Source: Ustilaginoidea virens (taxonomy: Eukaryota > Ascomycota > Sordariomycetes > Hypocreales > Clavicipitaceae). From it: DNA of 64,000 bases. Where the stretch lies: contig NC_057320.1 in NCBI RefSeq assembly GCF_000687475.1, positions 2,418,001 to 2,482,000 on the forward strand, given 5' to 3'. Position 1 is the stretch's first letter, and every line of letters starts with the position of its first letter. A program made the position numbers and the translations under genes. Shown in pieces: positions 48,541 to 60,483 of the stretch. Below the pieces are notes generated by a model. It ran no database searches and was not told where the DNA came from. It was given only the letters and a program-made list of their open reading frames with translations.

Positions 48541-49780
48541 CCCCTTTAGCGGCATAGTGCTTTACACCGCTAATAATGTTAATATCCAAGGTAGGAATAT
48601 ATAGTGCATTCTTAAGCTCTATAATACCCCATTTAGTAGGATTAATACCCTATAGAACAGTAAATCGTGTTGTGCCCCAACTAGTAGAGGAAATAGGGCC
48701 ACCACCAGTAGTAATTACCGGCTTATCATTCTTCTTAAAGTGGTGAAAAGTAGTAAAATGCTTCTTATCATTAACAATATAACAAGTAGAGCCTATATCG
48801 TAAAGGAGGGCATCTTTAGGGGTCCTACCGCCTGATTTAGCACTATAGCTTATAGCTAAGGGCTGGTTTTCAGTAGATATAGTGGAAGAAGAATAAGATA
48901 TATTAGTATCCTAGGTATTATAGTTGCCTATAATAAAGGCCTCAATATCTTGCTAATTGCTACTAGAGTCCTATTTCTTCTTCTGTTGCTACTTCTTTTT
49001 CCTATTATTAGTAGAATTATTCTTGCTATTATTAGTAGAAGCGGTATTAGTAGACCCTTTCTTAGGGTCCTTAGAAGCCTTAAGCTGCTTAGGGTTATTA
49101 TTAGCAGCCACCTTATTAGACCCTTTAGAACGCTATTCTTCTAGTAGGTCAACTATAAAATACTAGAGGTTAAATTTACTGCTATTAATAACACCTTAGG
49201 CGTTATAAGCCCTAATCATAGAGCGTTGGCGTTCAGTCCAGCAGGTAAATACCCCCTCTATAGCCTAAAGATACTAGTTAATTTGGTCGAAAGAGTCGAT
49301 TTTAAAACCTAGGATTCTAAGGCGAGAAATATAGCTGTTAAATTCGCTATTAAAAGCTTCTAAAGTGCCTTTATAACCGGTAAATATAAGGGTATGAAAG
49401 GTAGGGTATAAGTATGCCCGCTATACTTCTGGTGAGTGGCAATATTAGGCTACTAGCAGAAGGTAGGCTTCCTCTGGGTCATTACACCAGTCTATAGCCT
49501 CTATAGCTTCTTTACTATAGCTATTTTTTAGCATTAGTAGTAGAAGTGCCTACTCAGACTCATCGAAGTGCCTTGCTATAGAAAGGTCGTTAATAAAATT
49601 AGCTATTTTAAAGGCCCTAAGTTGTATAGTAAGGGCCTGCTTCTACTAGTCGAAATTATAGGGGCTTTTTAGCTTTTGAGATTCCTTAAAGCGGTTGGCA
49701 GTCTTAGCTAATTCTTTAATAGCCCTATCACTAATTTAGTTAGTGATAGTTATTAGTCCCGTTATAGTATAAATAGGCTC
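48541..49780 (-). pseudogene. A3 protease and gag (C-terminal part)
   Basis: The protease region shows LLYDIGSTCYIVND (DTGS now DIGS) near 48790. Gag shows a capsid-like core (HFDESEQALLLLML, about 49540) and a Lys/Asn/Ser-rich tail at 48950-49160. Open frames on the plus strand here are shadows of the gag tail. Confidence 0.78.
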
Positions 49781-50484
49781 TGTTGCAAAATGGTGACTCA
49801 GAACACTGTTGGAAAGTATACTAAGTACCGACAGTGGCGTACAAGGCGTTGCAGAATAAAACAAGCTGGTTAAAGATTAAAAACGCACACACGGGGTTGA
49901 CCAGAGCAAAGATATCAGGGAAATCTGATTCTAATTGTTGGTGACTATTCTAGCTAGAAAGAGGGAATTTTGGGCATATTTCTACCATCTTGAAAAAGTG
50001 GTTGAAAATAATGAAAAACCGCAAAAATAGCGAAAAACCCGACGAAAAGTCGGTCTGCCCAACCGTGCCCAATATCCTACCCAATGCCTACCCAACCAAG
50101 CCCAGTGGCTTATAGCGGTGTGCCGGATGCCCTATAACAGCCTGCCGTACGGGCCGGAAGCCCTATATCGGTCTGCCGTAAATGACCGGTGTAGCGGGTG
50201 ACTGTATGTAGAAGGCCGAAAGTGCTGGTTTGCCCATTTGGTAATCCCGTAGAAATGCGCCGCCTGTTGTGGGCCCTGTGGCCCGCTGTGACCGGCCGCT
50301 GTGGCCGGCTGTGGGGCGCTGTGCCGGTGCCGTGACCGGCGCTGTGGCCCACTGTAATCGGCGTTGTGGGGCGCTGTGCCCCACCATAGCGCCTGGTATA
50401 GCCACCGCGATATCTCAACGTAAAGACGTCGTACAGTAGCGAGACCAGTACCAAAATACAGCTAAAAAGGCGCTGATTTCAACA
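49781..50484 (-). repeat. Solo LTR of element C family
   Basis: It is 704 bp with the same TGTTG...CAACA ends and GC-rich core as the C LTRs. The target duplication GGCTC is at 49776-49780 and 50485-50489. It is inside A3 gag and has no internal sequence, so it is a solo LTR. Confidence 0.92.
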
Positions 50485-51465
50485 GGCTCTTTACCCTTAT
50501 ATTTTATAGGGGTAGAAGGTTGGTCGATTTCTATAACGTTAGCCTTATTATCATCCTTAGTAGTAATCGCTTTAGTGGAAGGTCTAGCTTCAATAGCTTT
50601 AATAGGCTTCTTATTAGTAGCCTAGGTAGCCTAGGAATCGTTATTTTGCCTACTAATTAGGCCCTATATAAGGTCAGTTAGTATATTCATCTAGAATTTT
50701 ATATCGTCTATATCCAACTATAGTTGTGCATTAACATCAGCTTCAGTATCGGATTCAGGGACCTTATAAGATCCTGACTCTGCCATAGTAGGCAAAAAGG
50801 GTTTAAAAATCCATTAAAAAATAGTGCCGATAGTTATAAAAACAGAGGAATAACTAGCTGAATAGCTAGCAAAATAGTCGAATAACTAGTAAAATAGCCA
50901 AGTAACTAGCTAGACAGCTAGTAAATATAGTGGCTAGTAGCCTACTATAAAAGGTAACCACAGAATATAGCGGTAGGTCTCAGTATAAAAATATAGATGC
51001 TGTAGGCGTTGTGCAAGTCCGTACTATAGCGTTAGTATTTAAGGTGCTTATATGGTGCCGTAGGTGCCGTAATATAAAAGGGTGCCGTAAGTGCCATACC
51101 AAAAGTGCTATAAGTGGAAGAGTATAACAGGTGCCGTATAGTGCAGTAGGTATCGTGCACTAGGTATAAAGGTGTTATACAGTGGTATAATGTGGTAGAT
51201 ATCACACTATAAAATCTGTAGGTGCCGTAGGCTACGCCGAAAATAACGTAAGGTTACGCTAAAAATGCCGTGAGGTTACGCCGTAAGTTGCCGTTAGGTA
51301 CGCCATTGATTGCCGCAGGGTAATACCGTAGGTAATAAAGGGTAAGCCAAAGGTGATAATAGGTAAGCCGAAGATACCAAAGGATAGCTATATTAATAGT
51401 ACTAATAAGCAAAAGAGACTAAGGGGTGAACACAAAAAGGTAGGGTAAAAATAAAAAAGTAAAAA
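50485..51465 (-). pseudogene. A3 gag N-terminus and leader
   Basis: Gag starts at the minus-strand ATG 50784-50786 (MAESGSYKVPESD) with an acidic N-terminus. The leader at 50800-51465 has GTGCCGTAG-like tandem units (about 51050-51330), as in A2, and is otherwise non-coding. Confidence 0.75.
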
Positions 51466-51480
51466 CCCGGGCTCATAACC
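51466..51480 (-). promoter_or_regulatory. Primer-binding site of A3
   Basis: The minus strand reads GGTTATGAGCCCGGG beside the 5' LTR, complementary to initiator tRNA-Met around its anticodon, as in A2. Confidence 0.75.
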
Positions 51481-52219
51481 TATTGCAATTCTCAAGGTCA
51501 CTATAAAAGCAGAGCCTTACTAGCTAGCTAGATAGCACAAGACTGTCTGCGACCTGTGAACTAATCTTAGTATAAATACTAGATTTTTCACCAAGTCCTA
51601 AGACTATACAAGTGCTATAAAGCAGGGCAAGTGTAAAGGCAAGGCAAATATAAGATAACTAGAAAACGCAGGGAAGGTAAGAAGTTAAGAGGCATATAGT
51701 GCATTAACAGACTCGATTGTGCTACCCTTCAACTATCTAGAAAGAAGGGGAAAAGCTATCCTATATATACACAAAGGAGGGGTGGGCCTAGGCATCCAAG
51801 GTAGCCAGTAAGAAAGCTCCCCATAATGCTCGCTATGCCACATATATAATACGTCAGCAGCCCCACTATATCCAGCCTTTCCAACCACCCTAACCACCGC
51901 ACTAGTAATTAGCCACCACGCTAGTGACTAACCACCACGCTAGTGACTACCCACCACACTAGTGGACTAGCCACCACACTAGTAGGCCGCCACCACACTA
52001 GTAGGCCCACCACGCTAATTTAGCAATGCCACACCTTTTTAATAAGGCCTACTTTACTTGATATACAGTAAATAATCCACTGAAAATCCTAAGGTAAAGG
52101 CAAAGGCCTAAGGTTGGTAAGACTACCGTAAGTCCAAGAGGCGGTATAAGGACTAGAAGGTCAGTAAGCCAGTAGGGCATTAGGCCAGCAGCCTAGTAGG
52201 CTACTATAGGATTTTAACA
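51481..52219 (-). repeat. 5' LTR of A3
   Basis: It is 739 bp and ends TTTTAACA at the LINE junction, followed by the ATTCC duplication. Confidence 0.92.
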
Positions 52220-52930
52220 ATTCCTTAATCTTAATCTTAACTAACTCTTAGCTAAAAAGCGATTAATAAAAGATTAGTATAACTAATAGTAAAATAATTA
52301 GGTAATAGTAAAGGTAAAATGCTTTTAGTATAAGACCTTAGCGGCCGAAAGGGTATTAAACTTCTAATCTATAGCGAAAATAACCTAATTATATAAAAGC
52401 TTATAAAAGCATAAGTTAGTAATACTTATTTAACTCTATATAGGAAAAATCAGCTTTAACTTTTTCTTTTACCTCTAATAAGTATCTTTAATATTATTAC
52501 CTTTTTACTACTATAAAGAAGGCCTAAAAGACCTTTATTATATTATTCTCTTCTGCCTAAAGTATTATAAATAAAAGTATATACTTTTTAGATTTAGTCC
52601 TAGCCTTAATTTACTTTATAATCGATATAGTATATCTATCGCACTTAATAAACTATACTTTATATAGACGATCGCCTATTAAATACTTAATATCGACTGA
52701 TTTAATTAATTCTAGTTTGCCTAATCCCTTTAATATAGTATAACTAAAAGAGCTATTAAACTCCCCTATATAGCTCCTATATAATATTTATAGTAATCTT
52801 ATAATAAGAATAAAAAGCCCTAAAAATAAGTAAATCTTTTAGGCCTTATAAGCTAAAATTAGTCGATAGTTATTATTTTAATATTAAAGGTATCCTTTTT
52901 CTTTTCCCTCTTTTTACTCCCTTTATTACC
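52220..52930 (+). pseudogene. LINE fragment 3: RNase H and C-terminal region
   Basis: The last LINE part follows the A3 target duplication. Ignoring stops and frameshifts, the plus strand shows a segment resembling the end of Tad-type ORF2 (VLIQLYIGKIS-like, about 52410, and DLYYIILFC, about 52530). Similarity fades after about 52750. The 3' end of the LINE cannot be set. Confidence 0.55.
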
Positions 52931-54360
52931 CTCCCCCTTTTTATTTTTATTATCTTTAGTCTATTCCCCCTCTAAAGCCCCTTCCCCCCCCTCTTAGGCT
53001 AAGAAAACCTATAATAATATAATAATATCCTTTTAGGTATAGGCCTATTATTCTAAAGTAAAAACCTTTTTTTTTAAGGTCTAATATCTCTTAGGTTGCT
53101 TTAAAAGTGCTAAGGCCCCCTATTGCTACTGCTATTACTATTATTGCCTATTTATATCCCTAAGAGGTAGATGCCTATTTAGCTCTCTACTAAAGGGCCT
53201 TATAATTATCTACCTAAAGGCAAAGATAATTAGCTAATAACCCGCGCTATATATAAATTAAAAATGTACTTTTATCCCCCTAATAATAGTCTCCTATATA
53301 TTTAGGAGTTCTTATATTAGGATTTAATTTTTAGGGGTCTTCTTTAGGGGTATATATATCTTACCCGCTAGGGTATAAGGATAGTAGGCCGCTTTAGTCC
53401 CTACCTATATTAACCTCGCTAAAAAGTGGGTATAACCTAGCTTATACCTTATTAATTATAGTATTAATACTTAGGGTCCTCTAAGTATATTAGATATAGC
53501 CCGTATAGCTATATATATAATTCTCTAGGCTACTATATAAAGGTTAAAAGCGGTTTTATAGCGCATAAGACCTATATTTACCTTTTTATTTAGTATCGCC
53601 GACCGTTTAGGCATTTTTACTTCTACTATTACTATTCTTATTCTTATTCTTATTATTATAGCTATTGCTATTGCTATTATTACTACTGCTACTGATCTAT
53701 TAATAGGGTTAGTATCGGCCTTATATTGCAATAGAGGGGTTATTATATACTTTAGAATTAGCACTATAGAGGAAAAAAAGAAAAAAAAGAAAAGGTATAA
53801 AGCTAGGGGGTATTATTAACCTATATACCAATATAGTGCCTAAGGCTAATCACTTCTATCTTTAAATTCAGCTTACTTTTGCTTATATACTATAGACTAA
53901 TGCGCCTAAGATATGCCTAGGCCCCTAAAGGCGTGCACTTAGCGAGAATACCGCTAATCCTACCCCTTTAGCCTTACCTTCCCTTTATTTCGCACCTAAT
54001 AGTATTCCGATCTAGGCCTAATACTCTTAGAATTTATACTCGCACTCTTTCTAAGTAATACCGCTAGATATAGTCCTAAGCGGTTATATATCCTATTCTT
54101 TTACGCATTGGATACCTACTGCCCCTACTGTAGGGCGATATAAAGTAGAAATTAAGATTATAGGAAGGGTTTTCCTTCTAGCTGCCGGGTTTTTTCTTTC
54201 TAAATTATCTCTATAGAAGTACTAGATAGGTTATTTAGCTCTAAATAGCCTCTAGCGTAATTTAATAATAATAATATCTTTAATATATATAAAATCTTGA
54301 CATTTTTTTATTACAAGAAAAAATCTAATATTATATAATCTTAATCAGCTAAAACTAAAA
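52931..54360. other. AT-rich decayed sequence, unassigned
   Basis: No recognisable domain. Pyrimidine-rich and TTA/CTA-rich tracts dominate, with a trinucleotide-like repeat (ATT/GCT types) at 53627-53695. Plus-strand translation ignoring stops gives protein-like stretches (about 53160-53600 and 54090-54280), so it may be another decayed element or gene, but I could not identify it. It forms the edge of the repeat block. Confidence 0.45.
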
Positions 54361-54857
54361 AAAAATGATTATGTAAGCACCGTGTTAAGGCTAGTTATAA
54401 GCGCATTTATTAAAAGGTTCTTATTATTATATTTTAAAAGTAAAAGCTGGAAAATGTTGCCCCCATCTTGCTTCACAACTGCAGGCAGTCCAAACCTTCC
54501 TCCACCTAGGAGACCCGTACGAAACAACCTCGGTTGAGCTGTGACTTGCAATCAAACCGCGTCATCTTTCCACTGCCAACTTATTGGGTGTATTACCGTG
54601 AAAACCCAGGTCCAACATTTGCAGCAAGATTCGAATATTCTATAACAGGTAAACGGAATGGAGACTACGGATAGATCTCCTTCAGGAAGGTAAAGACTTG
54701 CTAACATGGCCAGTCTACTTTTCCATGTTCAGTCTCCTTGTCATCCCTGTCCCGTTTCTCCCACTCCTTCCCATTCTCTTTCTTAATCTTCTTTGTTTCT
54801 TTGGTCCCTTCTTCGCTACGGAATGAGAATCGAGCTCGATAGCGGAACTAACGATCG
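54361..54857 (+). promoter_or_regulatory. Repeat-block boundary and upstream region of the TFIIIC gene
   Basis: Base composition changes to that of the gene-rich part around 54400-54560. A long pyrimidine-rich tract (54735-54815) lies just before the coding start, typical of fungal core promoters and 5' UTRs. An AACTAAC motif at 54846-54852, with AAAAG at 54864-54868, could instead be an intron branch site and acceptor for an unseen upstream exon. Confidence 0.5.
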
Positions 54858-57800
54858 ATGTTCAAAAGGCCGTCTGATGATGAATCCGACGTTGACTCTG
54901 ATCTTGAGGCGCTCCAAGGAGACATTGCCAGGTTTGATGAATCCGTAAGAGAATTCTTGGCATCCCATAGAGGGGCTTCTGATGCTCCCCAAGGAAGGCG
55001 GAGTGCAGCGCGAGGGAGGGGAGCCCGGGGTCCACGAAAAGCAGCGAAACCTAGAGGCGACATTACCGCCAGGCTCTCGAAGGTTAACCAGGCTTTCCTC
55101 AGTGGCAACTATGACCAGGCCATTGACATAGCTTTCGAGGTCATCAGGATCAATGCGGAAACCCACCAAGCTTGGACGGCACTTTCAGCGATATTTAGCG
55201 AGCGGGGTGAACTAGATAGAGCACTGTCTGCTATGGTCTACGCAGCACACCTTCGACCGAAGGATGTATCGGGCTGGCTCAGGTGTGCCTCCTTTGCGCT
55301 GGACTCCATGAATGACGCCGACTCGAGCAATTTGAATACTGCAAGGCTTTGTTTCTCAGCAGCCCTAAGGGCAGATCGGACAAACATCGAAGCTCGCATC
55401 GGCAAAGCCGACGTTTGTCACCGACAGGGTCACCTTCTGGCCGCCATTGCAGAGTATAAGTTTATTGTCAAGCAACGTCCATATGACCTGGAAATCATAA
55501 GAAGATTAGCGGAAGCAAGCATTGATAGCAGAAATGCGGCATCTGCCATACTCCCTGCAATTTCCGCTTATAAACGATGCTTCGCACACATAATTGCTGG
55601 CGAAAGCGAGCAGGAAAAAGACTATCTATGGCATGATGTCGGCATTTATGTAGAGCTGCTGGCGATGGTAGAGAGCTATGCCGAAGCGATATATGAGCTG
55701 AAACGAATCTCCAGATGGCTTTCAGGGCGCTTGAATGAAACCTTCTGGGATGATTGGCAGATGGATGACAGAGAGTTGGACATTTCAGACGCACGACGGT
55801 TATCCGTCACTGACTACATTGCTCTCGGCGAAACTGTGCAACAGCCAAGGCGAACCTTGCCTTTGGATCTTCGTGCTCGATTGGCAATATATCGCCTCAA
55901 ACTTGGAGACACACAGGAAGCTTTAGTGAGTGTCTCATTTCTCCAATGCTTATTTCCTCGGCACTAATGTATAAGAACCATCTAAGCTACCTGAATCCAG
56001 GCGATATTTCGACGGAAATATTTGCCAAGGACTTTCCTTTCCTAGCATACGAATTAGGAGCCGAGCTCAATGAATGCGGACACTTCACGCAAGCAATACA
56101 GTATTTTGAATTGCTGCAAAACATGCCGGGCGACCAAGATGCTGCTGTACTGCTCCAACTAGGACGCTGCTATCTAGGCTCGGGACAACAGGCAAAAGCC
56201 GAGGAACTATTTCTTGCCGCTTTGGATCTTGATGAAGAAAACATCGACGCTCGGATTGAGCTTGCAAACTTATATGAGAAAGCCAGAGAGGATGAGGAGG
56301 CTCTCATTCTAGCCGCAGAAGCGCTAGCTTTGCGTGGCGCACAAGGCAACGTCGTCGGCGATGCATCCGAGGAATTAGCCAGAAATTCTCACATCTCGGC
56401 GAAGACACCGCAACGAGCTTTCCGGCGGTATTCCTTGGGAAATGCCGCAACCAGGGTCACTCCAGGAGGCCCCGCGGGCAGGCCGATGATACCAAGGAGG
56501 TATCGACCGAAGAGACTTGCTGGCCCAGATAAACGTCGCCAGGACGAACAAGCTCGTGCTCTTAAACTCTCGCAATACTTTCACGTTGTACGGGACCTCA
56601 AGCGAAAGATATCGGCGGGCCAGACTGATTTGGTATCACAATGGATGTCGTGTTCCAAAGAGCTCATTGACGATTTTAGGTCATTGAAGAGGTTTTACAC
56701 TTGGGATAAGTACTTGCATTTTCTGGGGTCGAATGGACCATTGAATAACGGCACGGGAGAGTCGCCAGACACGGAGCTCTCCAAGATGTACGAGAGACTA
56801 ACCCGATGTAAGTCTGACGAAATCTGCAAGACGCCCATGCGCAAAACCGTTGGTTTTGTCTTGTTTCAACCTCGGTGCATACTTGGTGGACTAATTCCCG
56901 GCAGCGATTGCCCCGGTTCCTGGCCAACACACCCAACAACCTGAAGCCTTGAATACCACAACGCATCAAGGAATCACCTTTGACGATTGGCTAGACTTAT
57001 TCCTCGACTACGCCATCGGATTGGCAACTATGAATCGCTGGCAAGAAGCGTACCAAGTGTGTGCCGCAGCAAAAGACTCAACAGTCTTCCAGTCCCCAAG
57101 GCATGAATTCTGCATCTATGTGGCATGGAGCGGTATGAAAACTGGCCCCCATTCGAAAGAATGGCAGCAGGAACACTGACTGGGGTAGTATGTGCCATTT
57201 ACGCTAACGACGATGAGCGATGCGTTGCCATCGCTCGACAACTGATGCGTGACCGCGCAATAACCGACTCGTATCGCATGTTTGCTCTTCTGTCTTTGCT
57301 TTGCCAGTCACCCGTGTCCTGGTATACGTCTGGTCCAGCCCAGAAATACATTCTGCGACAGATCAAAGCCATCGATTCTAGCCACGAGACGGCCGCCATG
57401 CAACGGGGAGGTGCCGGAAAAGTCGAACAAGGAGAGACTGCTCCTTTAGACATTGATATATGCCTGTTAATGCTTTACGGTCATATTCTCTTCACCTCGA
57501 CTAGCTATTCGTACGCTCTAGGTACGGGCGCCTACCGATCGGAATAGATGAAGATTTGGAGACGATGTCAGACTGACTCTTTTTTTGCTATAGGCTACTT
57601 CTTCAGAGCGCGATCGCTTGACCCAACCAATGATATGGTAAACCTCAGCCTGGGGCTGGCATACGTCCACTACGGATTGAAAAGGCAATCAAGCAATCGC
57701 CAATATTTAATTTTGCAAGGCCAAGCCTTTCTGTCCCAGTACGCTTTGCACAACTCGAACAACGACGGACCTAGTTGCGCAGCCGAGCGCTACTACAACC

Positions 57801-57997
57801 TAGGCCGCCTTTTCCAATTGCTTGGAATAAGCTACCTGGGCTCAAGTTACTACGCAAAGGCTCTGGACTCGTGCAGAAGCGAAGCGGGGAAGCCCGAACT
57901 TTCTTCCATCATCTTCGCAAACCAATTGATTTCTCTCCTCACTGTCGGCAACAGAGAGATGGCATTTTCCGTGCTGAAAGCAAATTTGAAACTATGA
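54858..57997 (+). CDS. tfc4: Transcription factor IIIC subunit Sfc4/Tfc4 (tau131-like TPR protein)
   Basis: This is a subunit of TFIIIC, which binds tRNA and 5S gene promoters and recruits TFIIIB for RNA polymerase III in the nucleus. Exons: 54858-55925, 55976-56807, 56905-57132, 57189-57521, 57594-57997. All four introns are GT..AG (50-97 nt) and the join is in frame, giving 954 aa. An acidic N-terminus (DDESDVDSDLEAL) is followed by a basic GPRKAAKPRGDI segment and TPR repeats from about residue 70 (LSGNYDQAIDIAFEVIRIN, AHLRPKDVSGW). A second TPR array follows a charged middle, with SLGLAYVHYGLKRQ near the C-terminus. The family is usually about 1000 aa, so it is near full length. TAA lies in frame just upstream of the ATG. 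A missing upstream exon is possible: AACTAAC at 54846 plus AG at 54868 could be an acceptor. Confidence 0.93.
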
Positions 57998-59086
57998 ATG
58001 AAGGATGTATTCACTAGCTTATCATGCAGGCACGAACTGAACAAACTGAGCCGATTCTGTAGACATGGGCACTTGCTGAATGCCTGATTGAGGCTGCGCT
58101 TATGGGCACCCGCGGCTGTGATGGCCAACTACCGATGGCTCTACTAGAATTGTCTCCGTACTATTGGGTGCCTGCTATCGTGATCATTATACCAGACCCT
58201 GATGTGCTGATTTTTCATCTGCATCACTTGTCATGGGGCATGGGGAAAGCCTCGCCAGGCGTTCCTTGCTATTTTCACAATTTTGCTACAGAGATGGCCC
58301 CCTCTGCCCTTTCGGCGATGACATTATAGAACGGAGGAAAATAAACCAAACGACAGAGGAAGTTATAAGAGGTAGGTAGGCAGGCATAAGGGCCAACACG
58401 GTGCGAGGCATCATCAGAATTACACGACCACGACATTACAGGACCACATGATAATGGCAAGGCTCCTAGGATTCGGAAAACAGCATAGAATTACAAGCAC
58501 TACGAGTGTGGCACAGCATCTTGGGTAGAATGGCTGTGCCTGGTCATTGTCGCTGGCTGTCACAGTGTTCCGGTCGTTAATAATCGTGCGACGGCTCAAC
58601 AAAGTCACCGAGAGGCCCAACGACAACCATGTCTGCTGTCAAATTGTTTTAAGCGAGCTGACAAGAGGTGACTATCACCCGGAACCAGCTTGGCGCGATA
58701 CAGTGCTAGGTTCTTTTTACCTAACATACCTGCAGATAAAGCCAACATGAAGAAGGTATATCCATAATTGTGCGCCCTCCAACAATATTGCATTTTGAAC
58801 ACTCTTGACCCCGCGACCAATTCAACAGCCGGCATAGGTTTTTTTTTTTTTTTTAATTTTTTTTTTCCCCAAATGAGGGTTCAAGTCGACTGGTCTAAAT
58901 CGGGCATTTTGAAAAAGCCCGAAATTACTTAACCCACGGCTTGGGCTGTGAAAACCTGGTTTGCACTTCCTAAATCCCGGATTGTGGACTATTCATTTTC
59001 AATCTTGCTGTACAATGAGAAATTTCAAGCACGTGGTAAAAACGATAAAAGTTCCATGGACATGTGGCTCCTTCGAATTCCTACAC
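57998..59086. other. Convergent intergenic region
   Basis: It lies between the 3' ends of the TFIIIC gene and the Rtt103-like gene. I see no conserved coding frame. Open frames up to 76 codons on either strand lack recognisable motifs and codon continuity. A T-rich run at 58840-58866 may be related to 3' end formation of the minus-strand gene or be a simple repeat. Confidence 0.6.
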
Positions 59087-60483
59087 TCATACACTAGGCG
59101 AATCCTGCAGCATCTCCGCCACTTCAGGTTCTATGCCATCGTCACCACCAAGATCAATAAAGTCTCCTGTGTCGTCTATGCGTCGTCTCTTGTTGGGTCC
59201 GTTGGCAGATTCGGGCATTGCGCGATGTGGCTGTGCATGTTCTTGGCTCATATCCATGTTGTTGCCAGGTGCTGACACGGCATCGGCCACATCAAGTCCT
59301 TCTGACGGCCCTGCGGCAGAATCATCCTGCAACGGAGGGGGGGTGAGCGCTTCCATCTCCGGCCGATCTGGTTCGGGATGAGGGCTTCCAGAGTCACTCC
59401 CCGCCATTGCCCCATTGCTCTCTGGTGGCCCCAAGGCACGCATGATGGCCGTCTCCACCTCCTGTTTTTGATTTTCAATCTTCGTCTTCCGTTCGAGTAT
59501 ATCTTCTGATGTCTTCTTCTCGTTCACCAAGGCAGACCGGTGAACCTCGAGCATCTTTTCCAGCCCGGCCACGAGGGCTTCGCGGGCTTTGACGCATTCA
59601 GCGACTGCATTGTCTGCATTTACTAGTGTTTTTAATAGACCGTTGAGACGAGCTGCATATACGGGCGCTGACGGGACGGGCGCTTCCGGGTCCACCTGGC
59701 TGTCATATTCTTGGATGGCGGACGATACGGTCGTCTGTGAAGTGCGGTTGAGTTTCACGATCTTTTGGTGAGCGGTAACCAGAGGAGCAAACTCGGGTGG
59801 CACCGAGGCACCTTTGAAGGGAGATACCCCAAAGCCAGAGAGCGGAACGCCTCGGGCTTTATCGATTTCTGCCACGGTTGTGAGTATAGAGGTTAGAGGT
59901 GAGCGGCGTTGACACATACCATCTAGCCGCGCATGAATGGCTTCCTGAATAGGAGCTTCGAAGATGGACCTGTCTTTCCAAACATCTATGACACGGCGCA
60001 ATTTCGCCTGTATTTCCGCGGGAGCACCTTTGTATGCCGTAGCCGAGGCCTCGGCGACAACGGGGGAGAATGCTATGACAAAATCCTCTTTATGCCGTAT
60101 CCTCGACTGCTGAACAACCTCTGTTTTTGATGGCAATGAGTCAGCCGCAACTGTTGGCGTACCGGCACGACAGAATATAAGGACAGTTGTCAAATCCAAA
60201 CTCGGGGGAACCATTTACCGTTGGCAAGATAAATCAAGCTCAGTCGTTTGGTACTGGACGAATCCTTCAAGCGTTGCATCCAGAGCTGAACCGTTCTATC
60301 CGCATGACGCCTAGATATTGTACAAGACTTAGCACGGCTGTCGTTGCATGCATACGGTCGCGTAGTGTTTTGCAGGCCCGCTTACCGATGGAACATTATC
60401 CACTGAGCTGCGGTCGCGATGCTGTCATGGCTCTCGTTAAGGGAGGAGAGTCGCGCCAGGACCGAGTCATCGTTGTAAGCCAT
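59087..60483 (-). CDS. rtt103: Rtt103-like CTD-interaction-domain (CID) protein
   Basis: It probably binds the Ser2-phosphorylated C-terminal domain of RNA polymerase II and acts in transcription termination with the Rat1 exonuclease, as known for yeast Rtt103. Minus-strand exons: 60386-60483, 60219-60310, 59920-60120, 59087-59868, giving 390 aa. The start is MAYNDDSVLARLSSLNESHD. The CID covers residues 1 to about 130 (QWIMFHRRHADRTVQLWMQ, LSLIYLANEVVQQ, LRRVIDVWKDRSIF). Exon 4 adds a SGFGVSPFKG stretch, a coiled coil at about residues 190-290 and an acidic tail with a KRRR cluster near residue 355. Introns are 75, 98 and 51 nt; the last is a multiple of three with no stop, so retention would add 17 residues. 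It is convergent with the TFIIIC gene and divergent from clathrin light chain. Confidence 0.9.

Larger units (their letters stand above)
43664..52219 (-). mobile_element. Copia element A3, full length, with nested F and a solo LTR of C
   Basis: A3 is a minus-strand family A copia with 739-bp LTRs (43664-44402 and 51481-52219) and the target duplication ATTCC at 43659-43663 and 52220-52224, in the LINE. It has all domains from gag to RNase H and is the best guide to the family. Element F interrupts its integrase and a solo LTR of C interrupts its gag. Confidence 0.92.

Noticed and set aside
53525..53764. 79-codon minus-strand frame with an Ile/Ala/Arg repeat
   Set aside because: It is produced by the trinucleotide-like repeat at 53627-53695. 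It has no conserved features.
58102..58835. Several small frames in the convergent intergenic region
   Set aside because: They are short and overlap on both strands without motifs or splice-consistent extension.
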